Positions 33,953 through 42,007 of a stretch of 64,000 nucleotides of DNA are shown here, one piece after another. This DNA comes from Flavobacteriales bacterium (GTDB lineage: Bacteria; Bacteroidota; Bacteroidia; UBA10329). How positions within the stretch are numbered: position 1 is the stretch's first letter; each line of letters opens with the position of its first letter. Under the pieces are notes generated by a model. The model did not search any database, was not told the DNA's origin, and worked only from the letters and a program-made list of their open reading frames with translations. Both the position numbers and the translations under genes were made by a program. The DNA is taken from positions 62,001 to 126,000 of the forward strand of contig JACJZP010000004.1 of assembly GCA_020635535.1 (NCBI GenBank), written 5' to 3'.

Positions 33953-34684
33953 ATGACTTCGGGAAAGCTCATCTGGAACATCACTTTCATGCTTCTCATC
34001 TGCTTTATCGCAGGTGGTTGTGGAAACATGACGATAGTCAAACGAAAGCACTTGCCTGGTTTTCATGTGGACAGGTCTGCACCTCCGAAAACGCTGAAAG
34101 AAAGGCAAACGACCCATCAGCCGGACAACGACAGTACCACTGACGAGAATGATGACAAGACCGAACGAGCAACCATTAGTGGCGACCGACAAATAGCTGA
34201 AAACCAAATTGCTTCAATCGAACCAGCCCGTCCTGATCTGACAGCAAAGTCTGAAACGGACATCTTAAAACCAATTGACGGGCTGTTCTCAACTTCTCTT
34301 GGCAAAACTCAAAAAGACAAGATTTCAGTAGAATTTAGGCGTGCTGTATTCGGACAGGAAGAAGATGATAGAGAATGGAATGAACTTGGAATAGTCTCCA
34401 TGATTTTAGGAGCGTGTGCAATCGCGTTGATGCTGGCAGCTGGTATTCTGACCTTGAGGACTAATGGTTCACATAACTATGGCTTCATCTTCATTGGCGC
34501 AGGGACGGCAGTTGTATCGGCAATTATCACAGGAATTATTGCGCTGAAAAAACAGAAGTTCAAAACCAAAAAAGGAAGAGGATTTGCAATTGCAGGTATT
34601 GCCGCAGGTGTTCTGTCTTTTGCGGCATTCATTATAGCTCTATTTGTGGAGCTGGTCATGCTCATTATCCAAATTCTAAGCTGA
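33953..34684 (+). CDS. Cassette-borne lipoprotein with C-terminal membrane helices
   Basis: 243 residues from the ATG at 33953 (an in-frame TTG six bases earlier is not needed). The N-terminal signal with lipobox IAGGC gives a probable lipoprotein. A polar, charged stretch (about 30-110, rich in Thr, Asp, Lys) follows, then three membrane helices: about 148-170 (LGIVSMILGACAIALMLAAG), 180-200 (YGFIFIGAGTAVVSAIITG) and 213-240 (AIAGIAAGVLSFAAFIIALFV). The helical part resembles DUF4190-type small membrane domains. Its role is unknown. Confidence 0.65.
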   Translation: MTSGKLIWNITFMLLICFIAGGCGNMTIVKRKHLPGFHVDRSAPPKTLKERQTTHQPDNDSTTDENDDKTERATISGDRQIAENQIASIEPARPDLTAKSETDILKPIDGLFSTSLGKTQKDKISVEFRRAVFGQEEDDREWNELGIVSMILGACAIALMLAAGILTLRTNGSHNYGFIFIGAGTAVVSAIITGIIALKKQKFKTKKGRGFAIAGIAAGVLSFAAFIIALFVELVMLIIQILS

Positions 34685-34738
34685 CATGTTTTACGTGTCT
34701 GAACCGAAAAGAAAGAAAGAAAAACTACACAAAACCAT

Positions 34739-34875
34739 GCCTAACATTATTGCGTGGGACGGTACGTCAGTCCAGAAGACACGGGATAAATCGGGCTCAG
34801 TTTCGTTCTGCGCTGTCCGTGCATGGCGAAGGACGGCAGTTTCTAACGCATTATCTTTAGCGGTACCCGTTGTAG
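34739..34875 (+). repeat. attC-like site 4
   Basis: Left box GCCTAAC (34739-34745) fits RYYYAAC; the right box begins GTTGTAGC at 34869 and is a poor match to GTTRRRY. Partly pairing arms TGCGT and ACGCA are seen inside. The right arm (TTATCTTTAGCGG) shares a CTTTAGCGG word with site 1. The middle holds GGGACGGTACGTCAGTCC, also seen in site 6. Confidence 0.5.
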
Positions 34876-34884
34876 CACATTGAA

Positions 34885-35349
34885 ATGAGACCTCTTTTTG
34901 CCTTTCTGCTTTTGACAATGACGATAACCTTTTTCGGTTGCCGAAAGTCTGACAACGAGATGGAAAGAGACTTGGTAGGGTCTTGGACTAGAATACAATG
35001 CCAATCAAGTTCAGATAACGGATTTAATCTGTATTGGTTTTACGGGGAAATAACGTTTCACGACAACAATCTCTTACGCGAAGGAGGAGACAACTACTGC
35101 AAAGACTCTTGTTATATTGGTCCGCTTGGTGTCATCGAAGGCGATTTTTGTATTTGTCAATGGAATGTCGAAAATGGTCACTTACTTGTTTCGCCTCAAG
35201 GGGATAGTATTCGAGGCCACTTTGTCGACACGGACTTTCCATATAACACTGAAATACCCATAGTAAAGGTTTCCACGAACAGATTGATTCTGGATGAATG
35301 GGAGAAAAACGGAATAAGGATTGAACGAACTTGTTTTAAAAGAAAATAA
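34885..35349 (+). CDS. Cassette-borne small lipoprotein
   Basis: 154 residues from the ATG at 34885, 16 bases after the cassette cut. The signal peptide has the lipobox FFGC, with the cysteine near residue 19. The mature part opens KSDNEMERDLVGSWTRIQCQ and includes paired cysteines (NYCKDSCYIGP, FCICQWNVENGHLLVSPQG), ending ERTCFKRK. It is similar in plan to the cassette lipoprotein at 33355-33801, so two cassettes carry related lipoproteins. The family is not named; export to the envelope is inferred. Confidence 0.75.
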   Translation: MRPLFAFLLLTMTITFFGCRKSDNEMERDLVGSWTRIQCQSSSDNGFNLYWFYGEITFHDNNLLREGGDNYCKDSCYIGPLGVIEGDFCICQWNVENGHLLVSPQGDSIRGHFVDTDFPYNTEIPIVKVSTNRLILDEWEKNGIRIERTCFKRK

Positions 35350-35369
35350 ATAAGCGACAATGAGACCTA

Positions 35370-35408
35370 AAGCCAACTGAAGTCTGGCTATAGCCAGACC
35401 GTTGGCAA
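35370..35408 (+). repeat. Short attC-like site 5
   Basis: Boxes GCCAAC (35372-35377) and GTTGGC (35401-35406) are perfectly complementary. They enclose the perfect hairpin GTCTGGC-TATA-GCCAGAC (35382-35399), with a TGAA/C internal asymmetry. At 39 bases it is shorter than usual attC sites; its left box matches the following cassette better than its own, so it could instead be a recombinant or degenerate site. Confidence 0.5.
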
Positions 35409-35410
35409 GC

Positions 35411-36103
35411 ATGTGGAACGACATGAAACTGCACCTTCTAATTCTGAACTTTCTCTTCGTTCTGCCATTGATAGGAATTGGACAGATGACCCGTTTTGAA
35501 GTGAGTGGAGAAACGGGAACGAACGTACTCTTTATATGGGCTAACAAAAACGAGAACAATACCGAACAGCCTCGTTTCGGACTTTCAACGGGTCTCTCTT
35601 TTCGGTACAATTTACACCCGAATTTTTCTGTGGAAACCAACCCTGCAATTGACAGGAAACGCAGTTACGCCTCAAAGGCGACCATAGACGAAGAACCAGA
35701 CCCATACCTTGGATCTGTGGATATTGTAAGTCAATACGACTGTCTGACCATTCCAATTCGCGTAAGATATTGCATTGGAAGGAAAGTGAAGTTCTTTGTT
35801 TCCACAGGACCATACTTCAGCTACATGTTTGGGCTTTCGCTTCTGTTCAAATATGAAAACGGTTCAGAAGTCGGTCCACTTGGTTACACAGGGTTTTACA
35901 AACAGTTTGAATTTGGTATTTCTTCTGGTATTGGTCTGGCAGTTCCAATAACGAACTTCTTACATTTTCACCTTGAAGTCAGGAATAACACGGGTTTGAA
36001 CGACATTGGAAATGGAAAGTCTGCCTTTGCACGTTCACGAAAGACGAACACAATAGTTCCTCTTCTCGGCATGACCTACGCGTTTGGAAAAGCCTTTGAA
36101 TAG
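35411..36103 (+). CDS. Cassette-borne outer-membrane beta-barrel protein
   Basis: 230 residues from the ATG at 35411; ATG 35423 (MKLHLLILNFLFVLPLIGIG) is also good. A signal peptide is followed by a beta-rich domain with alternating aromatic residues typical of Bacteroidota PorT-like/outer-membrane beta-barrel (OMP_b-brl) proteins: FGLSTGLSFRYNLHPNFSVE, VKFFVSTGPYFSYMFG, and the terminal LGMTYAFGKAFE. It is the last gene of the cassette array, ending 18 bases before a box (TTGCCAAC) that pairs perfectly with the cassette's first bases. The ligand is unknown. Confidence 0.7.
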   Translation: MWNDMKLHLLILNFLFVLPLIGIGQMTRFEVSGETGTNVLFIWANKNENNTEQPRFGLSTGLSFRYNLHPNFSVETNPAIDRKRSYASKATIDEEPDPYLGSVDIVSQYDCLTIPIRVRYCIGRKVKFFVSTGPYFSYMFGLSLLFKYENGSEVGPLGYTGFYKQFEFGISSGIGLAVPITNFLHFHLEVRNNTGLNDIGNGKSAFARSRKTNTIVPLLGMTYAFGKAFE

Positions 36104-36120
36104 AAATAAGAAAAACACAT

Positions 36121-36270
36121 TTGCCAACACCCACTGAACCTAATGCTTGTGACGGTACGTCAGTCTCGTCATTGCGAGCGCAGCGCAGCAGTCTCGAGAT
36201 TGCTTCAGTCGTTCCTCCCTCGCAATGACGGTCGTTTCAAACCGTAATACTTTTAGGCGCAACGTTGCCT
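36121..36270 (+). repeat. attC-like site 6 at the right end of the array
   Basis: Left box TTGCCAAC (36121-36128) is perfectly complementary to the beginning of the same cassette (GTTGGCAA, 35401-35408). The right-hand GTT is at 36264 in CAACGTTGCCTA, against the 3' end of the DUF502 gene. CTAATGCTTGTGACGGT and ACCGTAATACTTTTAGG may form the arms. A second palindromic repeat (36167-36230) sits in its loop. Confidence 0.6.
36167..36230. repeat. REP-like palindrome CGTCATTGCGAG..CTCGCAATGACG
   Basis: The ends CGTCATTGCGAG (36167-36178) and CTCGCAATGACG (36219-36230) are perfect inverse complements. The interior includes GTCTCGAGATTGCTTC. This is a dispersed palindromic repeat of the kind widespread in bacterial intergenic DNA. 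It lies inside the loop of attC-like site 6, so it probably inserted there. Confidence 0.75.
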
Positions 36271-36862
36271 ACTTCTTCTCATTCTTCTGCACCACGCCAC
36301 CTGAGACAATGAATTTCATTACTTCGGCAGATGGCAGATCAAGGAATTCCACGTCTTCCTTTCGTACTGCCATCTGGTTGCCCATTACACCGTACGAGTA
36401 CGGAAAATAGACCGAGATGTATTCTTCATTGAGTTTGAAATCCTTGAGGTCGTGGCGGGTTACAAACCCGAATTTGTACTGCTCCGGGTTGCGCTGCACA
36501 AGCACTTTTACGGGTTTCCCCATCTTATCTTCCTTGCCAAAGAACACGGTTATGAGGTCTTTTACCGAGAAGTAAATGACCTTGACCAATGGCGCGCGTT
36601 TCATGAGGCCATCCAACCAATTGATGGCAGAAATGGAGATGAATTTGGAAATGATGTAACCGAGAATGGCAAGGCATAGAAACGCTACAATGATTCCGAG
36701 CCCTGGAATGTGCATTGGAATGACCTGTTCGATGATGGGCAGAATGAGGTCGTCCATGAGATTGACGAACCAGACCACCGCAAATACCGTTACACCTATT
36801 GGCGTGATGAACAACAGACCCTGTAGAAAATAACTGGCGGCTTTACGGAAGAAGTTGGTCAT
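36269..36862 (-). CDS. DUF502 membrane protein
   Basis: 197 residues from the ATG at 36862 (MTNFFRKAASYFLQG). Two membrane helices are near the N-terminus (about 11-33 GLLFITPIGVTVFAVVWFVN and 52-74 IPGLGIIVAFLCLAILGYIIS). The conserved DUF502 features RAPLVKVIYFSVKDLITVFF and EEYISVYFPYSYGVMGNQMAV follow. The function is unknown. Its start overlaps the end of the MmcQ/YjbR gene (ATGA), so the two are co-translated. Its stop codon sits beside the last attC-like box. Confidence 0.88.
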   Translation of the reverse strand: MTNFFRKAASYFLQGLLFITPIGVTVFAVVWFVNLMDDLILPIIEQVIPMHIPGLGIIVAFLCLAILGYIISKFISISAINWLDGLMKRAPLVKVIYFSVKDLITVFFGKEDKMGKPVKVLVQRNPEQYKFGFVTRHDLKDFKLNEEYISVYFPYSYGVMGNQMAVRKEDVEFLDLPSAEVMKFIVSGGVVQKNEKK

Positions 36863-37218
36863 GGCAGTTGTTTGAGTTCCAATTGAACTTTCTTGGGAAG
36901 ACCGGCAACGATCAAGTTGTAAGAGTCCAAAATCCACTCTCGGCCTTGGTCTTCGGAAAATGAACCATCAAAAACGATGGTGTTCCAGTGTTGCTTGTTC
37001 ATGTGGTAACCGGGGTTAACTCCTGAATACATTTCGCGCAGTTCAATGGCCTTTTCGGGATCACATTTCACGTTGCACGATGCAGGTTGATTCTCCAAAC
37101 CGCAAAGACAGAACATCTTACCCATCACTTTGAAAACCAGCGTGCTCTCGTCAAACGGAAAGCTCTCCGTAACGCCTTTCAGCGAGAGGCAGTATTCGCG
37201 GATTTCCTCAACGTTCAT
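36859..37218 (-). CDS. MmcQ/YjbR-family protein
   Basis: 119 residues, standard for the family. Visible features: SLKGVTESFPFDESTLVFKVMGKMFCL, then NVKCDPEKAIELREMYSGVNPGYHMNKQHWNT, which is the double-wing/CyaY-like fold of MmcQ/YjbR proteins, and a final W-I-L-D-S-Y-N-L-I. These proteins are suspected to bind DNA but no role is proven. The four-base ATGA overlap with DUF502 is clear at 36859-36862. Confidence 0.9.
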   Translation of the reverse strand: MNVEEIREYCLSLKGVTESFPFDESTLVFKVMGKMFCLCGLENQPASCNVKCDPEKAIELREMYSGVNPGYHMNKQHWNTIVFDGSFSEDQGREWILDSYNLIVAGLPKKVQLELKQLP

Positions 37219-37306
37219 GGGTTACGAATTACGAACAGATACGAACTTAACGAAGCGTTCTCATTGAACAAAGTGATATAATATACGAATGGCGAAAGTG
37301 TGAATT

Positions 37307-38050
37307 TCAAACGGCTTTCAGCGGAAAGATAAGCGGACGGCTTGGTGCTGCATCATTCTCGAAAGGAGCTACCTGAAGATTGAGCAGATACAGGCCATCT
37401 TTTGCGGCATTGGGCACAAATGCCAACTCCGTTACGGTGCAATCCATGCGAGGGTTTTCGGGATAATTCCAAAATACCTTATGCCCGAGCAGTTGGCCCC
37501 CATCCTCTTCCCTATCAATGCTTGGCAGATCAAGTATCAGATGCTTGCAGCCATTGACCACCAGTTTTTCTATAGTTTCCTTCAGTAGATATGGCGGATT
37601 GGTTCCAGAATAATTTCTGTTTCGCTTTTCCACCGTGTTGGGAAGTGTTCTGATAATGACCGCATCGGTCTGCTGCAACCCAACGAGTTGCTCTGGGCCG
37701 ATCACAGCATCACCATTATCCAACCGAAGAGGTTCTACAGAGATCAGCTGCGCCACGCAATGGAACTGCTTAAAATGCCGATTGACGCTGTAAATGGTCT
37801 CAGAAATATGTCCAACACATTCGGTGTGTGTGCAATTGCCATGCGGATTGAAAAAGATGTCGCGATAATTGACAGAGCCCCCTTGCTTTACCTCACCGAT
37901 CCAATTGCCCATTACAAAAGGCTCCATACGCACGGGTTTGGCGTGGTATGCATTCAGTTTACCATTAACCGAAACCGGAATGGAAAGATCTATTCCTTCC
38001 GATAGATCGGCAGTAAACGGCCTGCCATTATGTTCAACGGAAACCTTCAT
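37307..38050 (-). CDS. Cyclase-family (kynurenine formamidase-like) metal hydrolase
   Basis: 247 residues, cytoplasmic. The family metal-binding motif appears as HGNCTHTECVGH near residues 89-100, a variant of the HxGTHxDxxxH site, and the C-terminal part has ITPFE-free LILDLPSIDREEDGG. This is the alpha/beta hydrolase fold of the COG1878 cyclase family, which opens amide or lactone bonds. The substrate is open; the glutamate instead of aspartate after TH may alter the metal site. It starts immediately after the endonuclease stop (TAGATG), so both are one operon. Confidence 0.8.
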   Translation of the reverse strand: MKVSVEHNGRPFTADLSEGIDLSIPVSVNGKLNAYHAKPVRMEPFVMGNWIGEVKQGGSVNYRDIFFNPHGNCTHTECVGHISETIYSVNRHFKQFHCVAQLISVEPLRLDNGDAVIGPEQLVGLQQTDAVIIRTLPNTVEKRNRNYSGTNPPYLLKETIEKLVVNGCKHLILDLPSIDREEDGGQLLGHKVFWNYPENPRMDCTVTELAFVPNAAKDGLYLLNLQVAPFENDAAPSRPLIFPLKAV

Positions 38051-38854
38051 CTAATTGACCCAAGTGCTGACCCAAGCGGAGTTCTTGTTTGATTCTACTG
38101 TGTTCTCTTCAGCATCAGGAAGTTCCCAAAGTAGGTCGAGCCCACTTTGCTTTTCAACTTCATCAATGGTAACCACCTTGCTCAGCACCTTGTCTTTTCT
38201 ACCACTGTTCTGATCCATGATGAAAGCCGCATGCTCGAACGAATCAGTGTCCGTGATCATAATGACCACCTTCCAATAACCGCTTGGCACCTTGTGGTTC
38301 TCATCAGCATTCGGCAGTGGTTCCATGGTTCTACCATAAAGCGGACCTGTCATTACATGAACGGTCTTTCCGGTTCTCACCAGATTCCTCACATCCTCTT
38401 CCAGATTCTTCCATGGCCCTTGATTCAACTCTTTCTTCTGCGGAGTGATATTGCTCAACAAATTGGATTGCGATGCGTACCGAGAACCCTTGAAAGAAGC
38501 CAAAGGTGCCTGATGTCCTCGGTCTACATCCAGCTTGCCGCTGGCATCCTTATAATCGTCAGGAGATGGTTCCAGCGTTTCCTCATCCGCCAGCCACGGA
38601 TCGGCTCGCCAGTTACGCTCAACTTCCAGATCTCCTTCAACCTCATGCATGGTCAATCTGTACGCCACCCAATCGGCAAACTTGGTCTCGTCATTGTTGC
38701 TCATGGCATAGATATCGCGAATGATAAGGTCGTTTGACGCGGGAGTTCCGAACGGATAACCTTTGAAAAAGTGTTTGCAATGAATTTCCTGTCTTGATTG
38801 GCCCAGCATTGCCAAAGGAAGAATGAACAAAGTGGCAAGAAACGGTACTCTCAT
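38051..38854 (-). CDS. Exported DNA/RNA non-specific endonuclease
   Basis: 267 residues with a signal peptide (about 1-18, ending LGQS). The catalytic motif DVDRGHQAPLA near residue 110 supplies the His general base of the beta-beta-alpha-metal NUC fold. The Asn of the Mg site is in SNLLSNITPQ. TPQKKELNQGPW and GPLYG follow, as in NucA/Serratia-type nucleases. It is secreted to the periplasm or outside and should degrade DNA and RNA. Its stop abuts the cyclase gene's ATG without gap. No immunity gene is seen. Confidence 0.92.
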   Translation of the reverse strand: MRVPFLATLFILPLAMLGQSRQEIHCKHFFKGYPFGTPASNDLIIRDIYAMSNNDETKFADWVAYRLTMHEVEGDLEVERNWRADPWLADEETLEPSPDDYKDASGKLDVDRGHQAPLASFKGSRYASQSNLLSNITPQKKELNQGPWKNLEEDVRNLVRTGKTVHVMTGPLYGRTMEPLPNADENHKVPSGYWKVVIMITDTDSFEHAAFIMDQNSGRKDKVLSKVVTIDEVEKQSGLDLLWELPDAEENTVESNKNSAWVSTWVN

Positions 38855-38902
38855 GGAATTGATTTGGCTCTAAATTAGAAAGCGACCCCGTTGAAAAACA
38901 GA

Positions 38903-38929
38903 GCCCCGTTCATGAATTATGAACGGGGC
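38903..38929 (-). terminator. Terminator of the glycan cluster's left end
   Basis: A perfect 11-bp stem GCCCCGTTCAT/ATGAACGGGGC (38903-38913 with 38919-38929) has a GAATT loop. On the minus strand it is followed by TCTGTTTTT. It lies 48 bases after the stop of the TMTC-like gene. Confidence 0.85.
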
Positions 38930-38976
38930 GTAAAACGATACTTTCTCAAGCTAACTAATCAATACGGCCAACCCGT

Positions 38977-40866
38977 TCAGTTTTTGTTCATTGTTTGGAC
39001 CTTGGCTTCCATTGCAGAGAGTTCGGTCTGATTCGGGAACATCTTCTTGCCTTTCTCTATCGCTGCCTTCATCTTTTCTTTATCTCCGTTGTTCAGATAA
39101 ATGGTAGCCAAAAGCACATAGTAATTCACTGAAGTGGCCACTAATCTCTCTCCCTCTTCCAAGGTTTTCAGAGCGTTTTCGGCTTGGCCGATTTTCATCT
39201 GGCACACACCTTTGAAGTAGTAATAGTCAGAATTCGCGCTTCCGTTCTCAATGGCCTTGTCGAAATAGGGTATTGCCATGTCGAATTTCCCATAGGCCAT
39301 GTAGAACTTCCCTAACTGCACAAACGCTCCAGACAGCTTTGGATATTTCTCTGCGGCCTCGGTAAAAACCTCCAATGCTCGTTCGGGCCTGCCGAATTCC
39401 ATACAGGCAGCGCCAAGATCCATATACACTTTAAAAATCCGATCCGTTATGGCCAGCGACTGCTCATAGTATTGCAAGATCTCAGCAGCGGCCTTCGGTT
39501 GCTGTTCAGGTGGTAGCCCATAGTATCGATTATGGAGGTAGATGGCGTAATTATAATTCGTCCTTGAACAATTGGAAAGCAAAGCAAGGTCTGCCTTGAG
39601 TAGCGTGTTATTGTCTTTCCAAGCAGCATTTCTCTGCCAAGAGTATTTGAACAGCGGCAAGGCCACAAGTGGCAACACCCAGACCAGGTATTTCGACCGC
39701 ACCATGCTGCCAGGAAAAAGCGATAGCAATGCCATGCATATTCCCAACGATGGAACGAACAGATACCTCTCCGCAAAAATATCTGGCCCAACATGCACCA
39801 AATGCAAATAGATGGAATTGGTTACGAAGTAGAACACCAAGCCCAAGCCGTGTGGTTTTCGCTTTACAAGTCCATGAACCATGAGTGCTGTTAGTGCTGC
39901 AACAACCACCATGGCCAGATACACATCCCCGTCAGACCAAGACCTAACGGCAAACATGTTATACGAGTAGTCGTGCAACAAAGGCATGGGCGCAAAAAAC
40001 CTGTAGACTCCGTAGTAAAGAAGATATAGAGCTGTTGCGAGTTTCTCTCCAATTGACGCATCCCAGAGGGGATTACCCGAAAATCCGTCCTGAACAAAAA
40101 TGCCCTTGTAGATCAGATCCCAATCATTGGTCTGAAAGAACCTCTCCGAATAGACGTAGTTCCGCAAGAGCAACAACGCAGCCAGACCGCCCAAAGTGGC
40201 CAGTGTTCCAATGAAAACGGGCTTCAAGTTCTTCCTATCGATCAAACTGCTGTATACCGGCATCACCAGTGCAACTCCACAGAATGTAATACCGCTTTCC
40301 TTTGAAGTGAAAGAAAGGGCCATGGCAAGAACCATGAGTAAGTAGAGCCACCATCTACCAGAAACCAATCCTTGACGCAAGAAATGAAGACCACCAAGGC
40401 CAAAGATCAGAGCCAGTATCTCGTCCCGACTTTTAATGTTGGCCACCACCTCGGTATGCAAAGGATGAACTACAAAAAGCAGCGTTACCCCAAATACTGC
40501 CCATTCAGCACTTTCAGGAAACAGACCTCTTAAAAAGTAGAAAATGAACGCACAGAGAATAGCGTAGAGGATAACGTTGGTCCTGTGAGCAGCCTTCGGG
40601 TCCATTCCGAACAGTTCCACATCTGTTGCGAAGGAAAGCAAGGCAATGGGGCGGTAACCGTATCTGTTCTCAGTTCTTTCAGACTTGATATTCTCGAAAA
40701 GTTCAGGAATATCAGAAAGCCCTTTCTGTACTCGCGAATTCTGAGTAAGAACAATGGCGTCATCCCAAGCATAGTCGTGTTCTAACGTATTGGAATACTG
40801 TAGCACGGCTACCACGAATACCAATAGAGCCTGAACCCAACCAAGCTTATTTTTCAAAAAGTTCAT
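38977..40866 (-). CDS. TMTC-like membrane protein with C-terminal TPR repeats
   Basis: 629 residues. About ten membrane helices fill residues 1-400, including VFGVTLLFVVHPLHTEVVANIKSRDEILA, typical of the DUF1736/TMTC and PMT-like GT-C proteins, and TNDWD. From about 440 there are several TPR repeats (YKVYMDLGAACMEFGRPERALEVF, AFVQLGKFYMAYGKFDMAIPYF, YYYFKGVCQMKIGQAENALKTL). TMTC proteins are lipid-linked mannosyltransferases in eukaryotes; bacterial relatives are mostly uncharacterised. It is the last gene of the long minus-strand run and is followed by a terminator. A glycosyltransferase role in the cluster is plausible. Confidence 0.8.
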   Translation of the reverse strand: MNFLKNKLGWVQALLVFVVAVLQYSNTLEHDYAWDDAIVLTQNSRVQKGLSDIPELFENIKSERTENRYGYRPIALLSFATDVELFGMDPKAAHRTNVILYAILCAFIFYFLRGLFPESAEWAVFGVTLLFVVHPLHTEVVANIKSRDEILALIFGLGGLHFLRQGLVSGRWWLYLLMVLAMALSFTSKESGITFCGVALVMPVYSSLIDRKNLKPVFIGTLATLGGLAALLLLRNYVYSERFFQTNDWDLIYKGIFVQDGFSGNPLWDASIGEKLATALYLLYYGVYRFFAPMPLLHDYSYNMFAVRSWSDGDVYLAMVVVAALTALMVHGLVKRKPHGLGLVFYFVTNSIYLHLVHVGPDIFAERYLFVPSLGICMALLSLFPGSMVRSKYLVWVLPLVALPLFKYSWQRNAAWKDNNTLLKADLALLSNCSRTNYNYAIYLHNRYYGLPPEQQPKAAAEILQYYEQSLAITDRIFKVYMDLGAACMEFGRPERALEVFTEAAEKYPKLSGAFVQLGKFYMAYGKFDMAIPYFDKAIENGSANSDYYYFKGVCQMKIGQAENALKTLEEGERLVATSVNYYVLLATIYLNNGDKEKMKAAIEKGKKMFPNQTELSAMEAKVQTMNKN

Positions 40867-40876
40867 TCAGAACCTA

Positions 40877-42007
40877 TTAGTCTCTTACCTGTTGAATAGT
40901 ATCGAGTGCTACCAACTCAAACTTACCCGGATACAATTCGCTCAGTTGATCCAGAACCTCCTGCCTATCAATAACCTTTACCCTTCTGCCCTCTTTTACC
41001 AGTGCCAATGCAAGTTTCAACTGCTGAGATTCGGTGATCTGCGTTGTACCCTTTTTGTAAGCAACACCTTCAAATACAATTTCTTCATCTTCATTGGAGG
41101 CCTGCAATTGTTGATCAAGCTGGAACGCCAGATGTTCCTCATTTACTACGTCAGTTGCCTTGCTCAAATGCAACGGATAGCCTTGCAAATCAGCAAACTT
41201 CCCAAGCGCCCTGTTGTCGCGTGGGAAACACGGCCCACCAAAACCGAAACCATAGCCCAGATACTTGCCGCCAATTCGGGAATCTGAACCCACGGCAGCC
41301 AATATCTTATTCGGATCAGCCCCAGCCTTGGTGGCCAGATCGCCAATGGAATTTGCAAAGGATATCTTGGTGGTTAGGAAACAGTTGGTGGCCAACTTCG
41401 TGATCTCAGCACTAAGAGGATCCATCCTACAGTAAGCAGGAGTGTTCAGAACCATGGCATCGTAGATGGATACCAATCTTTTTCCCGCCTCTTCATTCGC
41501 TTCACCTATCAACACCTGATCGGGGTAAAGCTGATCTCTTACAATTGACCCTTGCGCAATGAATTCCGGATTGTAGGAAACCCTGTATCCGAGCTTTTTA
41601 ACACGGTCATCAAGTTGATTGCAATAGCCGGGCATGGTTGTGCAACCAACATAGACGTATCTGACATTTTCAGCCGAACCCAAAGGTTCAAGCATTGACA
41701 TGACCCTTTCAACCTGAGTGTGGTCATACCCACCATCGGGAAGAGATGGTGTTGCAACCATGATGAATACATCGCGGATATCCTCATCAACTATTACCGA
41801 AATATCGCTTGTAAATTGAATGCGCTTGGCTGTGGAAAGCAATGAGTCCACCTCAGGTTCGGAACTCGAGAATGTTCTTGTTTTTAGTTGTTCGAGATAG
41901 TCATGATTACTCTCAATACCCCAAACTTCAAACCCGGAACGCTCCAGATTTAGTGCAAAGCACAATCCGAGTTTCCCAACTCCAACCACCGCGATTTTTC
42001 TTGTCAT
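40877..42007 (-). CDS. UDP-glucose/GDP-mannose dehydrogenase-family nucleotide-sugar dehydrogenase
   Basis: 376 residues. The NAD-binding GVGKLGLCFA is at 8-17. Other features are YVGCTTMPGYCNQLDD, SYNPEFIAQGSI, and the catalytic cysteine in FGFGGPCFPRDNRAL near residue 275. The enzyme oxidises the C6 alcohol of a UDP-sugar to a uronate, a normal precursor of acidic polysaccharides. It is somewhat shorter than usual (about 430) and its C-terminal domain is trimmed. It overlaps the following-upstream gene by four bases (ATGA at 42004-42007). Confidence 0.9.
   Translation of the reverse strand: MTRKIAVVGVGKLGLCFALNLERSGFEVWGIESNHDYLEQLKTRTFSSSEPEVDSLLSTAKRIQFTSDISVIVDEDIRDVFIMVATPSLPDGGYDHTQVERVMSMLEPLGSAENVRYVYVGCTTMPGYCNQLDDRVKKLGYRVSYNPEFIAQGSIVRDQLYPDQVLIGEANEEAGKRLVSIYDAMVLNTPAYCRMDPLSAEITKLATNCFLTTKISFANSIGDLATKAGADPNKILAAVGSDSRIGGKYLGYGFGFGGPCFPRDNRALGKFADLQGYPLHLSKATDVVNEEHLAFQLDQQLQASNEDEEIVFEGVAYKKGTTQITESQQLKLALALVKEGRRVKVIDRQEVLDQLSELYPGKFELVALDTIQQVRD

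Larger units (their letters stand above)
32722..36270 (+). mobile_element. Integron-like gene cassette array without integrase (CALIN-like)
   Basis: Five units lie head to tail between six attC-like sites (32722-32783, 33214-33344, 33813-33942, 34739-34875, 35370-35408, 36121-36270). Cassette boundaries at the expected G|TT cut are about 32778, 33338, 33936, 34870, 35402 and 36265. Each unit holds one plus-strand gene whose start codon lies 9-18 bases after the cut and whose stop lies 8-55 bases before the next left box. In the first and last units the first 8 bases pair perfectly with the unit's own terminal box (GTTGTGCC with GGCACAAC; GTTGGCAA with TTGCCAAC). The next two pair using wobbles; the fourth pairs poorly. 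No IntI-like tyrosine recombinase or attI was seen in the window. Cassette genes are unknown or lipoproteins, typical for such arrays. The alternative is a non-integron palindromic repeat family. Confidence 0.7.

Noticed and set aside
34686..34918. Two small open frames (65 and 75 aa) in both strands around attC-like site 4
   Set aside because: Both run through the palindromic site and share it; no start region or motif supports them.
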